64,000 bases of DNA from assembly GCF_000317435.1 (NCBI RefSeq), contig NC_019751.1:1426001-1490000 (forward strand), in the 5' to 3' direction. The DNA is from Calothrix sp. PCC 6303 (lineage in GTDB: Bacteria > Cyanobacteriota > Cyanobacteriia > Cyanobacteriales > Nostocaceae). Positions 48,611 through 57,610 of the stretch are shown here, one piece after another. Numbering within the stretch: the first letter of the stretch is position 1; each line of letters opens with the position of its first letter. The notes beneath the pieces were generated by a model. That model was given only the letters and a program-made list of their open reading frames with translations. It had not been told where the DNA came from and did no database searches. A program made the position numbers and the translations under genes.

Positions 48611-48892
48611 ATGAATTCTAAAGCATTACCCTGTCAAGTAAATAATCAGCAAGTCGGTGTTTACGAGTGCGAAATTCACGTTAAATTTCGTTTAGTTGAA
48701 GAAAAAAGTTTATTGAGTGATCGAGATCAACTATTACAAGTATTATTAGATGCATTAATTGGTGATTCAGATGACTTCGTGGAGACTTTGCACACCACAG
48801 TCAAGGCAGTTGAAATATCAGAGTTTAAGGCTTCTCCACGGATGCGAAGACAACTCATGCGCCTTCGTAACTTCACTGAGAATGCTCAGTAG
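48611..48892 (+). CDS. Small conserved protein of unknown function
   Basis: A 93-residue soluble protein. VGVYECEIHVKFRLVEEKSL suggests a small alpha/beta unit, followed by acidic DSDDFVETLHTTVKAVEISE and a basic helix FKASPRMRRQLMRLRNF. No family is recognised. ATG is preceded by AAAGG 5 bases upstream. It stands alone after a long non-coding leader, which may hold its regulation. Confidence 0.6.
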   Translation: MNSKALPCQVNNQQVGVYECEIHVKFRLVEEKSLLSDRDQLLQVLLDALIGDSDDFVETLHTTVKAVEISEFKASPRMRRQLMRLRNFTENAQ

Positions 48893-49472
48893 TGAAAGTC
48901 AATAAATTGCTCTTGATGATTGAGCAAAAATAGTCACAAATTTGGAAAATTTGCTCCACCATCACACACGAATCACAAAAGTTAAGCTGGCTGATGTAAT
49001 TATCTGCAAGGCATTTTATCCAACGTTACTCCACTCTACGAGAACCTTGACTCTACGGAGCTATGACATAGATAATCCTCAAATCGCGGCAAAAAATACT
49101 CTCAAAGGTGAAAATAAAAATACAAATATTTTGCTTACAAGGGTTATCAATCCACAGCAGCGTCTGAGAAAGTCCGCTGATGAATGTCCAAGGAAAAGTC
49201 TACAGTACAGCCTTCACATCTGGTCTATTTGCTCAAAAATGCATTCTGGGTGCCTACTAACCGATATTTTGATCCTTTCCCGTAAATCAGGATAAGGTTG
49301 GCGAAATTACAAGACTTTATAGTTCAGGGTTATTTTTCGCATCACTTTGAGAAAACGAAAATCTCAAATACTACTAATTCAAATAAATTATTTCTCGCCA
49401 CTCCAGTATGGGTAGCTTAGATCAGTACAAATAGACTGTAATCATTAATTAACTTTGATTACAGATTTTGAG
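48893..49472. other. Intergenic region upstream of the LuxR-type regulator gene's end
   Basis: About 580 bases between convergent genes. A 117-codon plus-strand frame begins with TTG, has no ribosome-binding site and no recognisable product. I see nothing else in it. Confidence 0.45.
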
Positions 49473-50168
49473 CTATTTAGCTAAACCATGCTCTAGGGCA
49501 AACCTAACTAACTCGGTACGGCTATTGGTTCCTGTTTTGCTAAATAGCCGACTGACGTATTTTTCTACGTTCCGCACACTAGTATCGAGACGACGGGCAA
49601 TTTCCTTATTCATTAAACCCTCAGCCACAAGATTTAAAACACTTTGTTCTCTGGGAGTTAAATCAATTGTGAATGGTGCTGGTGTTTGGTTAATGGCGTT
49701 TTTCTGTGTTAGTAGTGATTTGATTTGAGCTATTTGCTTGGCAAGTTCGGCAATATCAGGGGTTTCCCCTTCCTCCCCAATGGTGATGGTATTGGAATTG
49801 CGACGCGCTAGCAAGTTCTCCACAATTGCCACCAACTCATCAGGATCAAATGGTTTTGGTAAATAGGCATCAACACCAGCGTGATAACCCTGAATGCGAT
49901 CGCCTGTCATACCTTTTGCAGTTAAGAATATCACTGGTAGATTTTTGAAGCGAGTATCATCTCGTAATTGCTTCAAAAACTGATAACCATCAACTTGGGG
50001 CATCATGATATCAGAAATCACCAAGTCTGGTGTATTTTGTTGCATCCAATCCCAGCCTTCACGGGCATTACTGGCAACTTGAACCCCGAAACCGCTCTCC
50101 TGTAGATAATCTTTCACGGCTTCACGTAATCCAGGTTCATCATCTACCAGTAACAATTGTGCTGACAT
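49473..50168 (-). CDS. LuxR/NarL-type response regulator (Ycf29-like)
   Basis: A 231-residue two-component regulator. The receiver (residues 1-120) has the acidic pair VDDEP, phospho-acceptor Asp53 in ISDIMMP and Lys105 in YLPKPFDP. A linker with a short helical segment follows. The C-terminal helix-turn-helix (about 165-228) has LTPREQSVLNLVAEGLMNKE, IARRLDTSVRNVEKYVSRLF and KTGTNSRTEL. The layout and sequence resemble the plastid-encoded Ycf29 and its cyanobacterial relatives. No kinase gene is adjacent. A heptamer tandem repeat lies in its promoter region. Confidence 0.88.
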   Translation of the reverse strand: MSAQLLLVDDEPGLREAVKDYLQESGFGVQVASNAREGWDWMQQNTPDLVISDIMMPQVDGYQFLKQLRDDTRFKNLPVIFLTAKGMTGDRIQGYHAGVDAYLPKPFDPDELVAIVENLLARRNSNTITIGEEGETPDIAELAKQIAQIKSLLTQKNAINQTPAPFTIDLTPREQSVLNLVAEGLMNKEIARRLDTSVRNVEKYVSRLFSKTGTNSRTELVRFALEHGLAK

Positions 50169-50186
50169 CGAAAACTTCCTTTAAAT

Positions 50187-50285
50187 CAGTTATCAGTTAT
50201 CAGTTATCAGTTATCAGGTTTGTGGTGAGAACCCGTCGCCAGAGTCTTCCACCAATTGGTGGGGACTGAATAACTGATAACTGTT
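50187..50285. repeat. Heptamer tandem repeat with an inverted partner
   Basis: CAGTTAT is repeated four times (50187-50214), and about 60 bases on ATAACTGATAACTG gives the reverse complement. The two could pair into a long hairpin. The intervening stretch also holds the palindrome TCCACCAATTGGTGGGGA. It sits directly upstream of the response regulator's start, so it may affect its expression. Confidence 0.75.
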
Positions 50286-50432
50286 AAAGTTATCTACTCC
50301 AATTTAGCGGAATTTGGCGACTAAAAACTACTAATCATCAAGTTGAGGGGATGATAGGTGAGAGACAAAGCCTGTTTAAGCACGTTTGGGGGTTTAAGTC
50401 TCCTGCCTAATGACGGCAGAACGTTTTCTACC

Positions 50433-50513
50433 GTTGGATGACCCCGCAAAGCTGCCTTGTTAAATCCCCGTTACACAACATACTTATTAGTCATTACTTA
50501 CTTTTTAACTTAG
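50433..50513 (-). repeat. Dispersed repeat, copy D
   Basis: GTTGGATGACCCC(G)CAAAG, then CTGCCTTGTTAAATCCCCGT, matches copy A at 18628 almost base for base. Like copy A it lies just past the end of a minus-strand gene (the glycosyltransferase). Confidence 0.7.
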
Positions 50514-50575
50514 CGTTATAATTCCACAATAAATCCTAATTGCGCTTATGTGTTGTAGGTGTCTCCCCTCACTCC

Positions 50576-51547
50576 CTACATCCAATCGATATTTCTGGCA
50601 TTTTCTGATAACTTGGCATCATGTTGTCCACGATAACGGGCATTTGCTGTGAATAAGCCGATGGGGGTTTGGAGTAAATCCACAACTGAAGCTTTCCCCA
50701 ATAAAATCTTGATGCTGTGTTTTGGTACTTCTTTGACTAACCAACGTCCTAAATCGTAGCTGGATTTTTGCAGGGTAATTTTCGGCATTAAGTCTACCCC
50801 GTGTAATTCGTGCAAAAATCGATTAGAACGACCGTAACGTCTCCATTGGCTTTCTAATTCTTTGAAGGTAGCCCGATGACGGTGTTGAACAATGGCTTCT
50901 GGGGCAAATTCTATATTACCGACATATTCTTGCTGAATTCGCCAACAAATATCTGCATCTCCTCCAGTGGTAAGGTAGGGACGAAATAACCCAACTTTTT
51001 CAAAGGCAATGCGGCGAATTGCTAGATTAGCAGTTTGTCCATATGGATAAAATTTATGGGCAAGGGTGTGTTTTTGTGATAGGGTTTCTTGGCGGTCGGC
51101 AAATTGTTCTAAAAAGCTGTCTCCTGGTAATGCAGTAATTTCTCCGGCAACTAGGGCGATATTTGGCTTTAGAAATGGCTGAATTAGTGATTTGAGCCAT
51201 TGAGGTTGTGGACGACAATCAGCGTCAGTGAAGGCGATAATTTCACCAGTGGCAGCGCGAATGCCGGTGTTACGTGCGGCATAAGAACTTTGGATTTGAT
51301 CTTCACTCAAGGGACGAATGGTGATGGGGCTATTTTCAGATGCAGAGCGGATTTGAGCCAGAGTGCGATCGCTACTATGATTATCTACTAGTAAATACTC
51401 GACTTTATCTCTGGGATAGGTTTGGGCTACAAGACATGTGAGTAATTCGGGTAAATCTACCTCACCGTTATAAATAGGTATTACCACCGAACACATTGGT
51501 AAATATTCACCAGTTTGATGCGGTTGCTCAGAATTATAACTATTCAT
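50576..51547 (-). CDS. Family 2 glycosyltransferase
   Basis: From ATG 51547 (MNSYNSEQPH) the product is 323 residues; a longer frame to 51607 would add an unlikely hydrophobic leader. The GT-A fold signature is SVVIPIYNGEVDLPELL, then LLVDNHSSDRT, AARNTGIRAATGEIIAFTDA with the metal-binding Asp-x-Asp near residue 105, and GGDADICWR, which gives the acceptor Asp-x-Asp/ED-like motif. It probably adds a sugar to a surface polysaccharide or lipid. No other polysaccharide genes are adjacent. The membrane is not spanned. Confidence 0.85.
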   Translation of the reverse strand: MNSYNSEQPHQTGEYLPMCSVVIPIYNGEVDLPELLTCLVAQTYPRDKVEYLLVDNHSSDRTLAQIRSASENSPITIRPLSEDQIQSSYAARNTGIRAATGEIIAFTDADCRPQPQWLKSLIQPFLKPNIALVAGEITALPGDSFLEQFADRQETLSQKHTLAHKFYPYGQTANLAIRRIAFEKVGLFRPYLTTGGDADICWRIQQEYVGNIEFAPEAIVQHRHRATFKELESQWRRYGRSNRFLHELHGVDLMPKITLQKSSYDLGRWLVKEVPKHSIKILLGKASVVDLLQTPIGLFTANARYRGQHDAKLSENARNIDWM

Positions 51548-51692
51548 AATATATATAAAAACAAATAAAGACTTTGGACTTGGAATTACTAACACTAGTA
51601 TTCCCATTCCAAAATCTTAAATTACCCAATTGGCAACAAAATTTATTTGGATTGGGAAAGAGAGATATCTCTCAAAATCCCAACCTTCGGCA

Positions 51693-53030
51693 TTACAACT
51701 TCAAATTCATTGCCCCACTGCTGGGTTTTTGAGAAGTTGAATTAGTTATAGGTTGAGCAAAACTATTTCCCGACAAAGCTGCTAACGCCTTTGCATACTG
51801 AGGATCATTTGTTGTCCCTACCAAATTAGGATTAGCTGCTAACTGACGCTGCTGTGCTTCTGTCAAATCTAGCTTGATGTCAGGTGTAATTCCCTTGTGG
51901 TTGATATCGGTTCCCTTGGGAGTGTAGTAATGAGCAATCGTAATGGCAACACCAGAACCATCAGCTAACTCATGAACTGACTGCACCAAAGCCTTACCAA
52001 AGGTTTGGGAACCCACCACAACCGCACGCTTGTTATCTTTGAGTGCCCCTGTCAAAATTTCACTCGCACTAGCTGAATTTCCATCAACAATAACTGCTAA
52101 AGGCTGCTTTGCCAGGGCAGTGCGGTTTGCCTTGCTTTCATCACTGGAACCAACACGATTCACTGTCTTAACAATGGTACCGTCATCCATCCACATCCGA
52201 GCAATCTCGATACTGGCTTGTAATAATCCACCAGGATTACCACGTAAATCTAGTACATAACCATTGACATTTTGAGCATTCAGATCGCGGATAGCACGAC
52301 GCATCTGGTCAGAAGCATGGGCGCTAAATTCACGTAATCTAATGTAGCCAATCTTACGGGAACCTTCCTGTTTGAGGGTGTAACGTACTGTCGGTACTTC
52401 AATTGTTGCTCTAGTTAATTTCAGGTCAAATGCAGTTTTCCCCTGCCTTGCCAATTTGAGAGTTATGGGAGTTCCTGCCTTACCGCGAATCAACCTGGAA
52501 GCATCCTCAACCTTCATGGATTTGGTTAGTTTGCCGTCAATTGCTACAATTTCATCCCCTGATTTCACACCGGCTTTTAGGGCTGGAGAGTTATCAATTG
52601 CCTCAACAACAGTCAATTTTTTGGTTTTTTCATTCAATTCCATCCGAATGCCAATCCCCGACACCTCCCCGGAAGTTTGGCTAGTTAAAGTTTCATATTG
52701 CTTGGGATCCATAAACCGACTGTAAGGATCGCCCAATTTCTGCATCGCTTCACGAATAGCTGTGTAAGCTTCTTCACGAGAAGTGTAATTACGGCTCAAC
52801 AAGCTTTGGCGAATGGCAAGCCAGTTTTGTTGATTAAATTTGCCATCTACATATTCGCGGTCTACAAGTTGCCACACTTGGTCAACCACTGCTTTCGGGC
52901 TATCCTGGAGAGCAGCACGCACAGAGCGACACCAAGCCGGACCAAATACCGAAAACAGAGCCGTGGAGGCAATTGCTCCACCAATCAATGCTACTTGCAG
53001 TGGCGAGTGACGTTTCGCAGATTGGTTCAT
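51693..53030 (-). CDS. Carboxyl-terminal processing protease (S41 family)
   Basis: A 445-residue CtpA/CtpB-type serine protease. An N-terminal signal or anchor (VALIGGAIASTALFSVFGPA) sends it to the lumen or periplasm. A PDZ domain lies at about residues 117-205 (GIGIRMELN, AGVKSGDEIVAIDG). The catalytic pair is Ser321 (NSASASEIL) and Lys346 (TFGKALVQ), 25 apart as in known family members. CtpA itself trims the D1 precursor of photosystem II, but cyanobacteria have several paralogues and which one this is cannot be told from sequence alone. The C-terminus is Gln/Asn/Ser-rich. Confidence 0.92.
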   Translation of the reverse strand: MNQSAKRHSPLQVALIGGAIASTALFSVFGPAWCRSVRAALQDSPKAVVDQVWQLVDREYVDGKFNQQNWLAIRQSLLSRNYTSREEAYTAIREAMQKLGDPYSRFMDPKQYETLTSQTSGEVSGIGIRMELNEKTKKLTVVEAIDNSPALKAGVKSGDEIVAIDGKLTKSMKVEDASRLIRGKAGTPITLKLARQGKTAFDLKLTRATIEVPTVRYTLKQEGSRKIGYIRLREFSAHASDQMRRAIRDLNAQNVNGYVLDLRGNPGGLLQASIEIARMWMDDGTIVKTVNRVGSSDESKANRTALAKQPLAVIVDGNSASASEILTGALKDNKRAVVVGSQTFGKALVQSVHELADGSGVAITIAHYYTPKGTDINHKGITPDIKLDLTEAQQRQLAANPNLVGTTNDPQYAKALAALSGNSFAQPITNSTSQKPSSGAMNLKL

Positions 53031-53359
53031 GTATATCAGCTGGAATTTTAGTGTTGTTGACAGTTTAGCAATCAGCTTTCGAGAAAACCCGAAACTTATA
53101 AGTCTTTATATTTGTCTCAGCTATTCTTAACCGAAAAAATTTATTCAGAACTGTGTTGTAAAAATTGTGTTACTTCTACAACATTTTTCTCTTAGATGCC
53201 GATTTTGATCATGATTAGGTAGTGGTCAAGCAAGACAGAGAAACTCAGTGTCTTCCCGCACCCAAACCGACGTATTTTATATAAGATAGCACTTAAATAA
53301 GTTATCCGCATGACTACTCAAAGTTAGCATAATTAATTTTGATCAGCTATTTCTGACAT
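53031..53359. other. Divergent promoter region between the protease and YdcF-like genes
   Basis: About 330 AT-rich bases without an open frame. No ribosome-binding site, operator or hairpin of note was seen. Confidence 0.45.
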
Positions 53360-54052
53360 ATGAAACGCAAAATAAACCAAGGGTTGCTAACTACGAGGCT
53401 GAAAAGTCTACAGATAAAGTGGGGATTATTAAAGAGAATTCGACAGGGATTGTGTCTTCTCCTATGTGCATGGTTATTATTTAACGTTATAACTTTAATT
53501 TCGGCATCTTCCAAGTCTACAAGTGCTTTCTTTGTTATGGGTGGTAGTATCCAGCGGGAGGTGCATGTTGCACAACTGGCAAAACAATACCCGGATATTC
53601 CAATTCTGATTTCTAAGGGTTCCCAGGATCCTTGTATTGTGAATATTTTTCAGGAGAAAGGTGTTAATCTGCAAAATACTTGGTTGGAAAGATGCGCTAA
53701 TTCAACATTTGAAAACTTTTATTACAGTTTGCCGATTTTGCAGAGTTGGGGTGTGCATAAAGTTAAATTGATTACTTCTCCAACCCATTTACCCCGTGCT
53801 TTGTGGATGGGACAAATTATTCTCGGTGCCCATGGAATTTGGGTTGAACCAGAAATCGTTAAGGAACGAGGTATTCCCGGTAATTATGAGTCTTGGTTCA
53901 AAACTGGGTTGGATTTAGGGCGTAGTTTTGTTTGGGCAGGGTTGAGTTATTTTATACAGCCAAAGTGTTCTGATGTCGGGAGTTTGGCAGACGTGGATAT
54001 GACAGTTTGGCAGAGGCAGAAGTTTCGCTGTGAATACAGACCGAAGGGGTGA
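53360..54052 (+). CDS. YdcF/SanA-like (DUF218) protein
   Basis: A 230-residue protein with an N-terminal membrane anchor (LLCAWLLFNVITLISA). The DUF218 core has AFFVMGGSIQREVHVAQLAK, PILISKGSQDP, NSTFENFYY and LITSPTHLPRALWMG in order, the last holding the conserved His and Arg. Members are linked to envelope integrity and vancomycin sensitivity in E. coli (SanA), but the reaction is not defined. It is a single gene. Confidence 0.82.
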   Translation: MKRKINQGLLTTRLKSLQIKWGLLKRIRQGLCLLLCAWLLFNVITLISASSKSTSAFFVMGGSIQREVHVAQLAKQYPDIPILISKGSQDPCIVNIFQEKGVNLQNTWLERCANSTFENFYYSLPILQSWGVHKVKLITSPTHLPRALWMGQIILGAHGIWVEPEIVKERGIPGNYESWFKTGLDLGRSFVWAGLSYFIQPKCSDVGSLADVDMTVWQRQKFRCEYRPKG

Positions 54053-54157
54053 GTATGGAAAAAATTCTGACAGATGTAACTGGTTTCAAAGCTGTCCCTC
54101 TCCGTTTCAGAGTTACGATGTACACACAACTAAGATAGTCGCTACAATCTTGTACTT

Positions 54158-56533
54158 TTATGTAGTACTGAATCTAAGATCCAGGATAGTTTTAGTAGCA
54201 AAAGATTGAATTGTAGTTAAGGGAACTTCAGCAAAGTATTGTTGTTGGAATTGCTGTTCTTTGACTGCGGCTAAAAATTGCTTGACTAGTGGTTTGGCTA
54301 ATTCTGATTCTGTGGTTGATGTTTGATTAAATACTAAAAAACGGTCTTGATTGGTGACTGTAAAACCTAGATGTTTTAATGCTTGTAAGCCGATAAATAA
54401 TGCTTGGTCGCCGATACCGAGTTTTGTGAGGATTTGTACACGGGTGACTAATGTATTTGTGCGACTGAGGTATTTACTTAACCCAACGAGGGTGTACCAA
54501 ATAGCTTCTGGGGTTTGGGGTTGGGGTTTTGACCAAGCCAGGGATAGAGGTTTGTGTGTATAATGCGATTCTCCAGAGGAAACGCTACGCGAACGCATAA
54601 TCCATATTCTGAGTTCTCCCCAACTTGTGGGACAGGTTTCGATTCTCAATTCTGAGTCTTGGTGACTGGGTTGTGGCTGTTTGCGATCGCTTAAATTACG
54701 CAAGTCAAGGATGGTGGTCATATTTGAATTGCTAAATGTGGAGTTTTCCGCAGCACGAACGGCAACTAAACGGATTTCATAACGTTTTTTAAAGCTGTTG
54801 TAGTCTAATTCGGCGATACAATCACAATATCCTACTGGTAGGTCGTCTTTGTAGTGTCCCCACCACACTCCGGGAAAGGGGTTTTTAGTAGATTGATCGC
54901 GGATATCAAATTCGGCTTTGATATATTGAATTTTTTTCCCTGCTGAATCCTGTTGGTTACGATGCCAGGTATTTTCAAACCAGCAGTTTTTAATTAGTAA
55001 TTTGGGAACTGGATTTCCCATACCACAAGGTTCCAGTAATTTCATTTCTAGAAATAATTCTTTACCTAAATCGGCAACTGTCACCACCAAGTCTGCTTGG
55101 ACTGTGGGAACTAAGTCAACACCCGCTAATGTTTGCCGTAACCGCTGATTCACAGCTTGGGCAAAGATGGGGATGTTCTCAACTGGTAAACTTAATCCAG
55201 CGGCGAATGGATGTCCACCGAATCGGTGTAATAGATGCGCTTGATCTTTGACTAGTTGGTACAAATCCACCGAGTTGATGGAGCGGGCAGAACCACGGGC
55301 GAGGATGGCAGCATCAGAATTATTCTGTTCTGTACTTAATAAAATTGTTGGTCTACCTGTTTCTTGGGCAACTTGACCTGCTACTAATCCTAATACACCG
55401 GGCGACCATTGGGAATCTTCTAAAACAATTACACTGGTGGTGGATAAATCTAGTTGTGATAGCTTTTGGTTAACTTGTTGGGCAATGTCTTTCTGTAAAG
55501 ATTTGCGACGGGAATTTGCTAGTTCAGTTATCTCAGCTAATTCTTGCACGCGATCGCATTCTCGGCTCGTAAGCAATTCTACACAAAAACTAGCATCTCC
55601 TTGAATCCGACTTACCGCATTAATTCGCGGTCCTAATCCAAAGGATATATCAGTTGGTCGATCACCACTACGCTGGCATAATTCTAAAAGTCTTCCTACA
55701 CCAGGACGACGACGTTTTTCTGGAGGTTGTTTGTAGTCGTTTTGCAGACGATTGATACCTTGTTGCGCTAAATATCGACAATCACCACTCAGTTGTACCA
55801 AGTCGGCAATTAAACCGATTGCCACTAAATCTAATAATTCTTCTAGGGGTTGCTGAGGAATATCTGGCAAACTTTGATACAAGGCTTCAACTAACTTATA
55901 GGCAACACCGACACCCGAAAGATGGTGGAGGGAATGTTCTTTGGGGAAATAGCGCGGGTTAATAATTGCCGCAACAGCAGGGCGTTGTGATGGTAAGGTG
56001 TGATGGTCGGTAACTATGACATCTATACCCAATTCTTGAGCATAAATTATTTCCTCAACATTCGTACTGCCAGTATCACAAGTGACAATTAACTTACATC
56101 CCTGGACTGCTAACCTTTCAATTCCTGGTATATTCAAGCCGTGAGATTCATACAAACGGTTGGGAATGTAGTAATTTAACTGAGTTTTTTGTGTAAAAAA
56201 TTGCCCCAATCCATCCCACAACACCGCAGTAGAGGTAATGCCATCAGCATCAAAATCGCCCCAAATTGTCACCTTTTCATGGTTATTTCTAGCTTGTTGC
56301 AACCTGTGGATGGCTAGTTGCATTTCCTCCCCAAACTCATATGAATTCGATGGTTGATAAACTTGGGGATTAATAAAAGCAGCTAGTTGATTCTCTTCCC
56401 TAATTCCTCGTTGCCAAAATAATTGTGCAGCAAATTTACCATCAGAATTTGGTGTATATTTCTTCACCAACTGCTGAAAATATTCTGGTGGTTGTGTGGT
56501 TGTGACTAAATTCCACTGCTGTTGTTCTGGCAT
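54158..56533 (-). CDS. recJ: Single-stranded-DNA-specific exonuclease RecJ
   Basis: A 5'-3' exonuclease used in recombination and mismatch repair. DHH-family metal ligands are visible: Asp93, Asp95 and Asp97 in WGDFDADGI, TCDTGSTNVEE, VTDHHTLPSQRP with the name-giving Asp-His-His, and INAVSRIQGDAS. DHHA1 follows with RFGGHPFAAGLSL near residue 440. The 791-residue length exceeds E. coli RecJ (577) because of a C-terminal region of about 230 residues found in cyanobacterial relatives. The stretch RSRSVSSGESHYTHK near residues 646-660 is encoded by a palindromic repeat. Confidence 0.93.
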   Translation of the reverse strand: MPEQQQWNLVTTTQPPEYFQQLVKKYTPNSDGKFAAQLFWQRGIREENQLAAFINPQVYQPSNSYEFGEEMQLAIHRLQQARNNHEKVTIWGDFDADGITSTAVLWDGLGQFFTQKTQLNYYIPNRLYESHGLNIPGIERLAVQGCKLIVTCDTGSTNVEEIIYAQELGIDVIVTDHHTLPSQRPAVAAIINPRYFPKEHSLHHLSGVGVAYKLVEALYQSLPDIPQQPLEELLDLVAIGLIADLVQLSGDCRYLAQQGINRLQNDYKQPPEKRRRPGVGRLLELCQRSGDRPTDISFGLGPRINAVSRIQGDASFCVELLTSRECDRVQELAEITELANSRRKSLQKDIAQQVNQKLSQLDLSTTSVIVLEDSQWSPGVLGLVAGQVAQETGRPTILLSTEQNNSDAAILARGSARSINSVDLYQLVKDQAHLLHRFGGHPFAAGLSLPVENIPIFAQAVNQRLRQTLAGVDLVPTVQADLVVTVADLGKELFLEMKLLEPCGMGNPVPKLLIKNCWFENTWHRNQQDSAGKKIQYIKAEFDIRDQSTKNPFPGVWWGHYKDDLPVGYCDCIAELDYNSFKKRYEIRLVAVRAAENSTFSNSNMTTILDLRNLSDRKQPQPSHQDSELRIETCPTSWGELRIWIMRSRSVSSGESHYTHKPLSLAWSKPQPQTPEAIWYTLVGLSKYLSRTNTLVTRVQILTKLGIGDQALFIGLQALKHLGFTVTNQDRFLVFNQTSTTESELAKPLVKQFLAAVKEQQFQQQYFAEVPLTTIQSFATKTILDLRFSTT

Positions 56534-56599
56534 GGGATTTTAGATTAGGAATACAATTAGATAATATAATACACCTGTTCTATGGTAATTGGGAATAGA

Positions 56600-57610
56600 T
56601 TAAGCAATTTTAGATTTTACAGCTTGGTGTTCGATAATTTTTGCTGCAAACACGGGTTCAGAGACCGGATATAATTTAGCGATCGCATACTGACTAGAAG
56701 ATGATTTTTTGGTTGTATTGCACGAACTTTGTAATTCTACAGTTTTAGCATCGTCTTTCACTAATTGTGCTTGGTGGCAATACATTGAACCATCTGGTTT
56801 TTCAAATGTAAGTTCGGCTAATATATGATTTTTATCTGCACTGACTTCGATGATTCTCCCAGCCACTTTATACTGGAACCAATCCCAGCCATAATAGGAG
56901 ATTAATTCTCGTTCCAAAATTTGAATTTCGTTGGGTAAAATTCCCCAACCCCGATATACCTGATTCAGACAGCTAACATCACCAGTCCGAGTCAAAATTG
57001 ATTGAAAACTATCAATATCTAACCTACCGTAATATCTTCCCTCTGGTAAATCCATACAAGTTGGGGCAAATCTGTGTCCACCAAAATGAGTTGTTCTCCA
57101 AATCCGAATATCATCTAATTTCAACTCTGAAATTAATTGATTTCCATGAAAATACAAAGGATTTCCATATCGCGCACAGCAACGATCATGACTACCATGG
57201 GAACAAATTAAAATATCTCGACTCTTTGATGCTTCTACTGCAAAATTAGGTATTCCACCCCACAACCATTTTCTAATTGTTGGTGCTACTTGCTCAATAT
57301 TTGACAAACTGAATTCTTGCTTACAATAACCGCTACCTAAACCTTCTTTGCGCTGATAAATCAAAAGTGTAGTTCGATTACTCTTGTGAGTAATATCATT
57401 GGCAATCAATAAAAACTTAATTGGCAATCTTGCCTGTTTCGCTTCTTCCACCAAAAGCTTTAAATTACTCGGCACCCATTTAGAATTAAAGGCTTCTGAC
57501 ATCCAAGGTTGTGGACATTCAACTAAAATATATGTTTGGTTATTAGTTGCAGTACCAATAATTTCTTCTCCAACTTCCCGCGAATTATCCGAACAAAAGA
57601 ATGTATCCAT
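56600..57610 (-). CDS. Sucrase/ferredoxin-like (Apd1-type) iron-sulfur protein
   Basis: A 336-residue soluble protein of the sucrase/ferredoxin-like family with a thioredoxin-like fold. The cluster-binding region is ICSHGSHDRCCARYG near residue 135 and THFGGHRFAPTCMDLP near 173, giving Cys and His ligands as in yeast Apd1, which holds a [2Fe-2S] cluster. Despite the name, no sucrase activity is implied. A redox role is likely. It sits 66 bases upstream of recJ on the same strand, so it may be co-transcribed with it. Confidence 0.85.
   Translation of the reverse strand: MDTFFCSDNSREVGEEIIGTATNNQTYILVECPQPWMSEAFNSKWVPSNLKLLVEEAKQARLPIKFLLIANDITHKSNRTTLLIYQRKEGLGSGYCKQEFSLSNIEQVAPTIRKWLWGGIPNFAVEASKSRDILICSHGSHDRCCARYGNPLYFHGNQLISELKLDDIRIWRTTHFGGHRFAPTCMDLPEGRYYGRLDIDSFQSILTRTGDVSCLNQVYRGWGILPNEIQILERELISYYGWDWFQYKVAGRIIEVSADKNHILAELTFEKPDGSMYCHQAQLVKDDAKTVELQSSCNTTKKSSSSQYAIAKLYPVSEPVFAAKIIEHQAVKSKIA

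Noticed and set aside
48942-49295. 117-codon frame on the plus strand
   Set aside because: Starts with TTG, no ribosome-binding site, composition unlike neighbouring genes, no recognisable domain.
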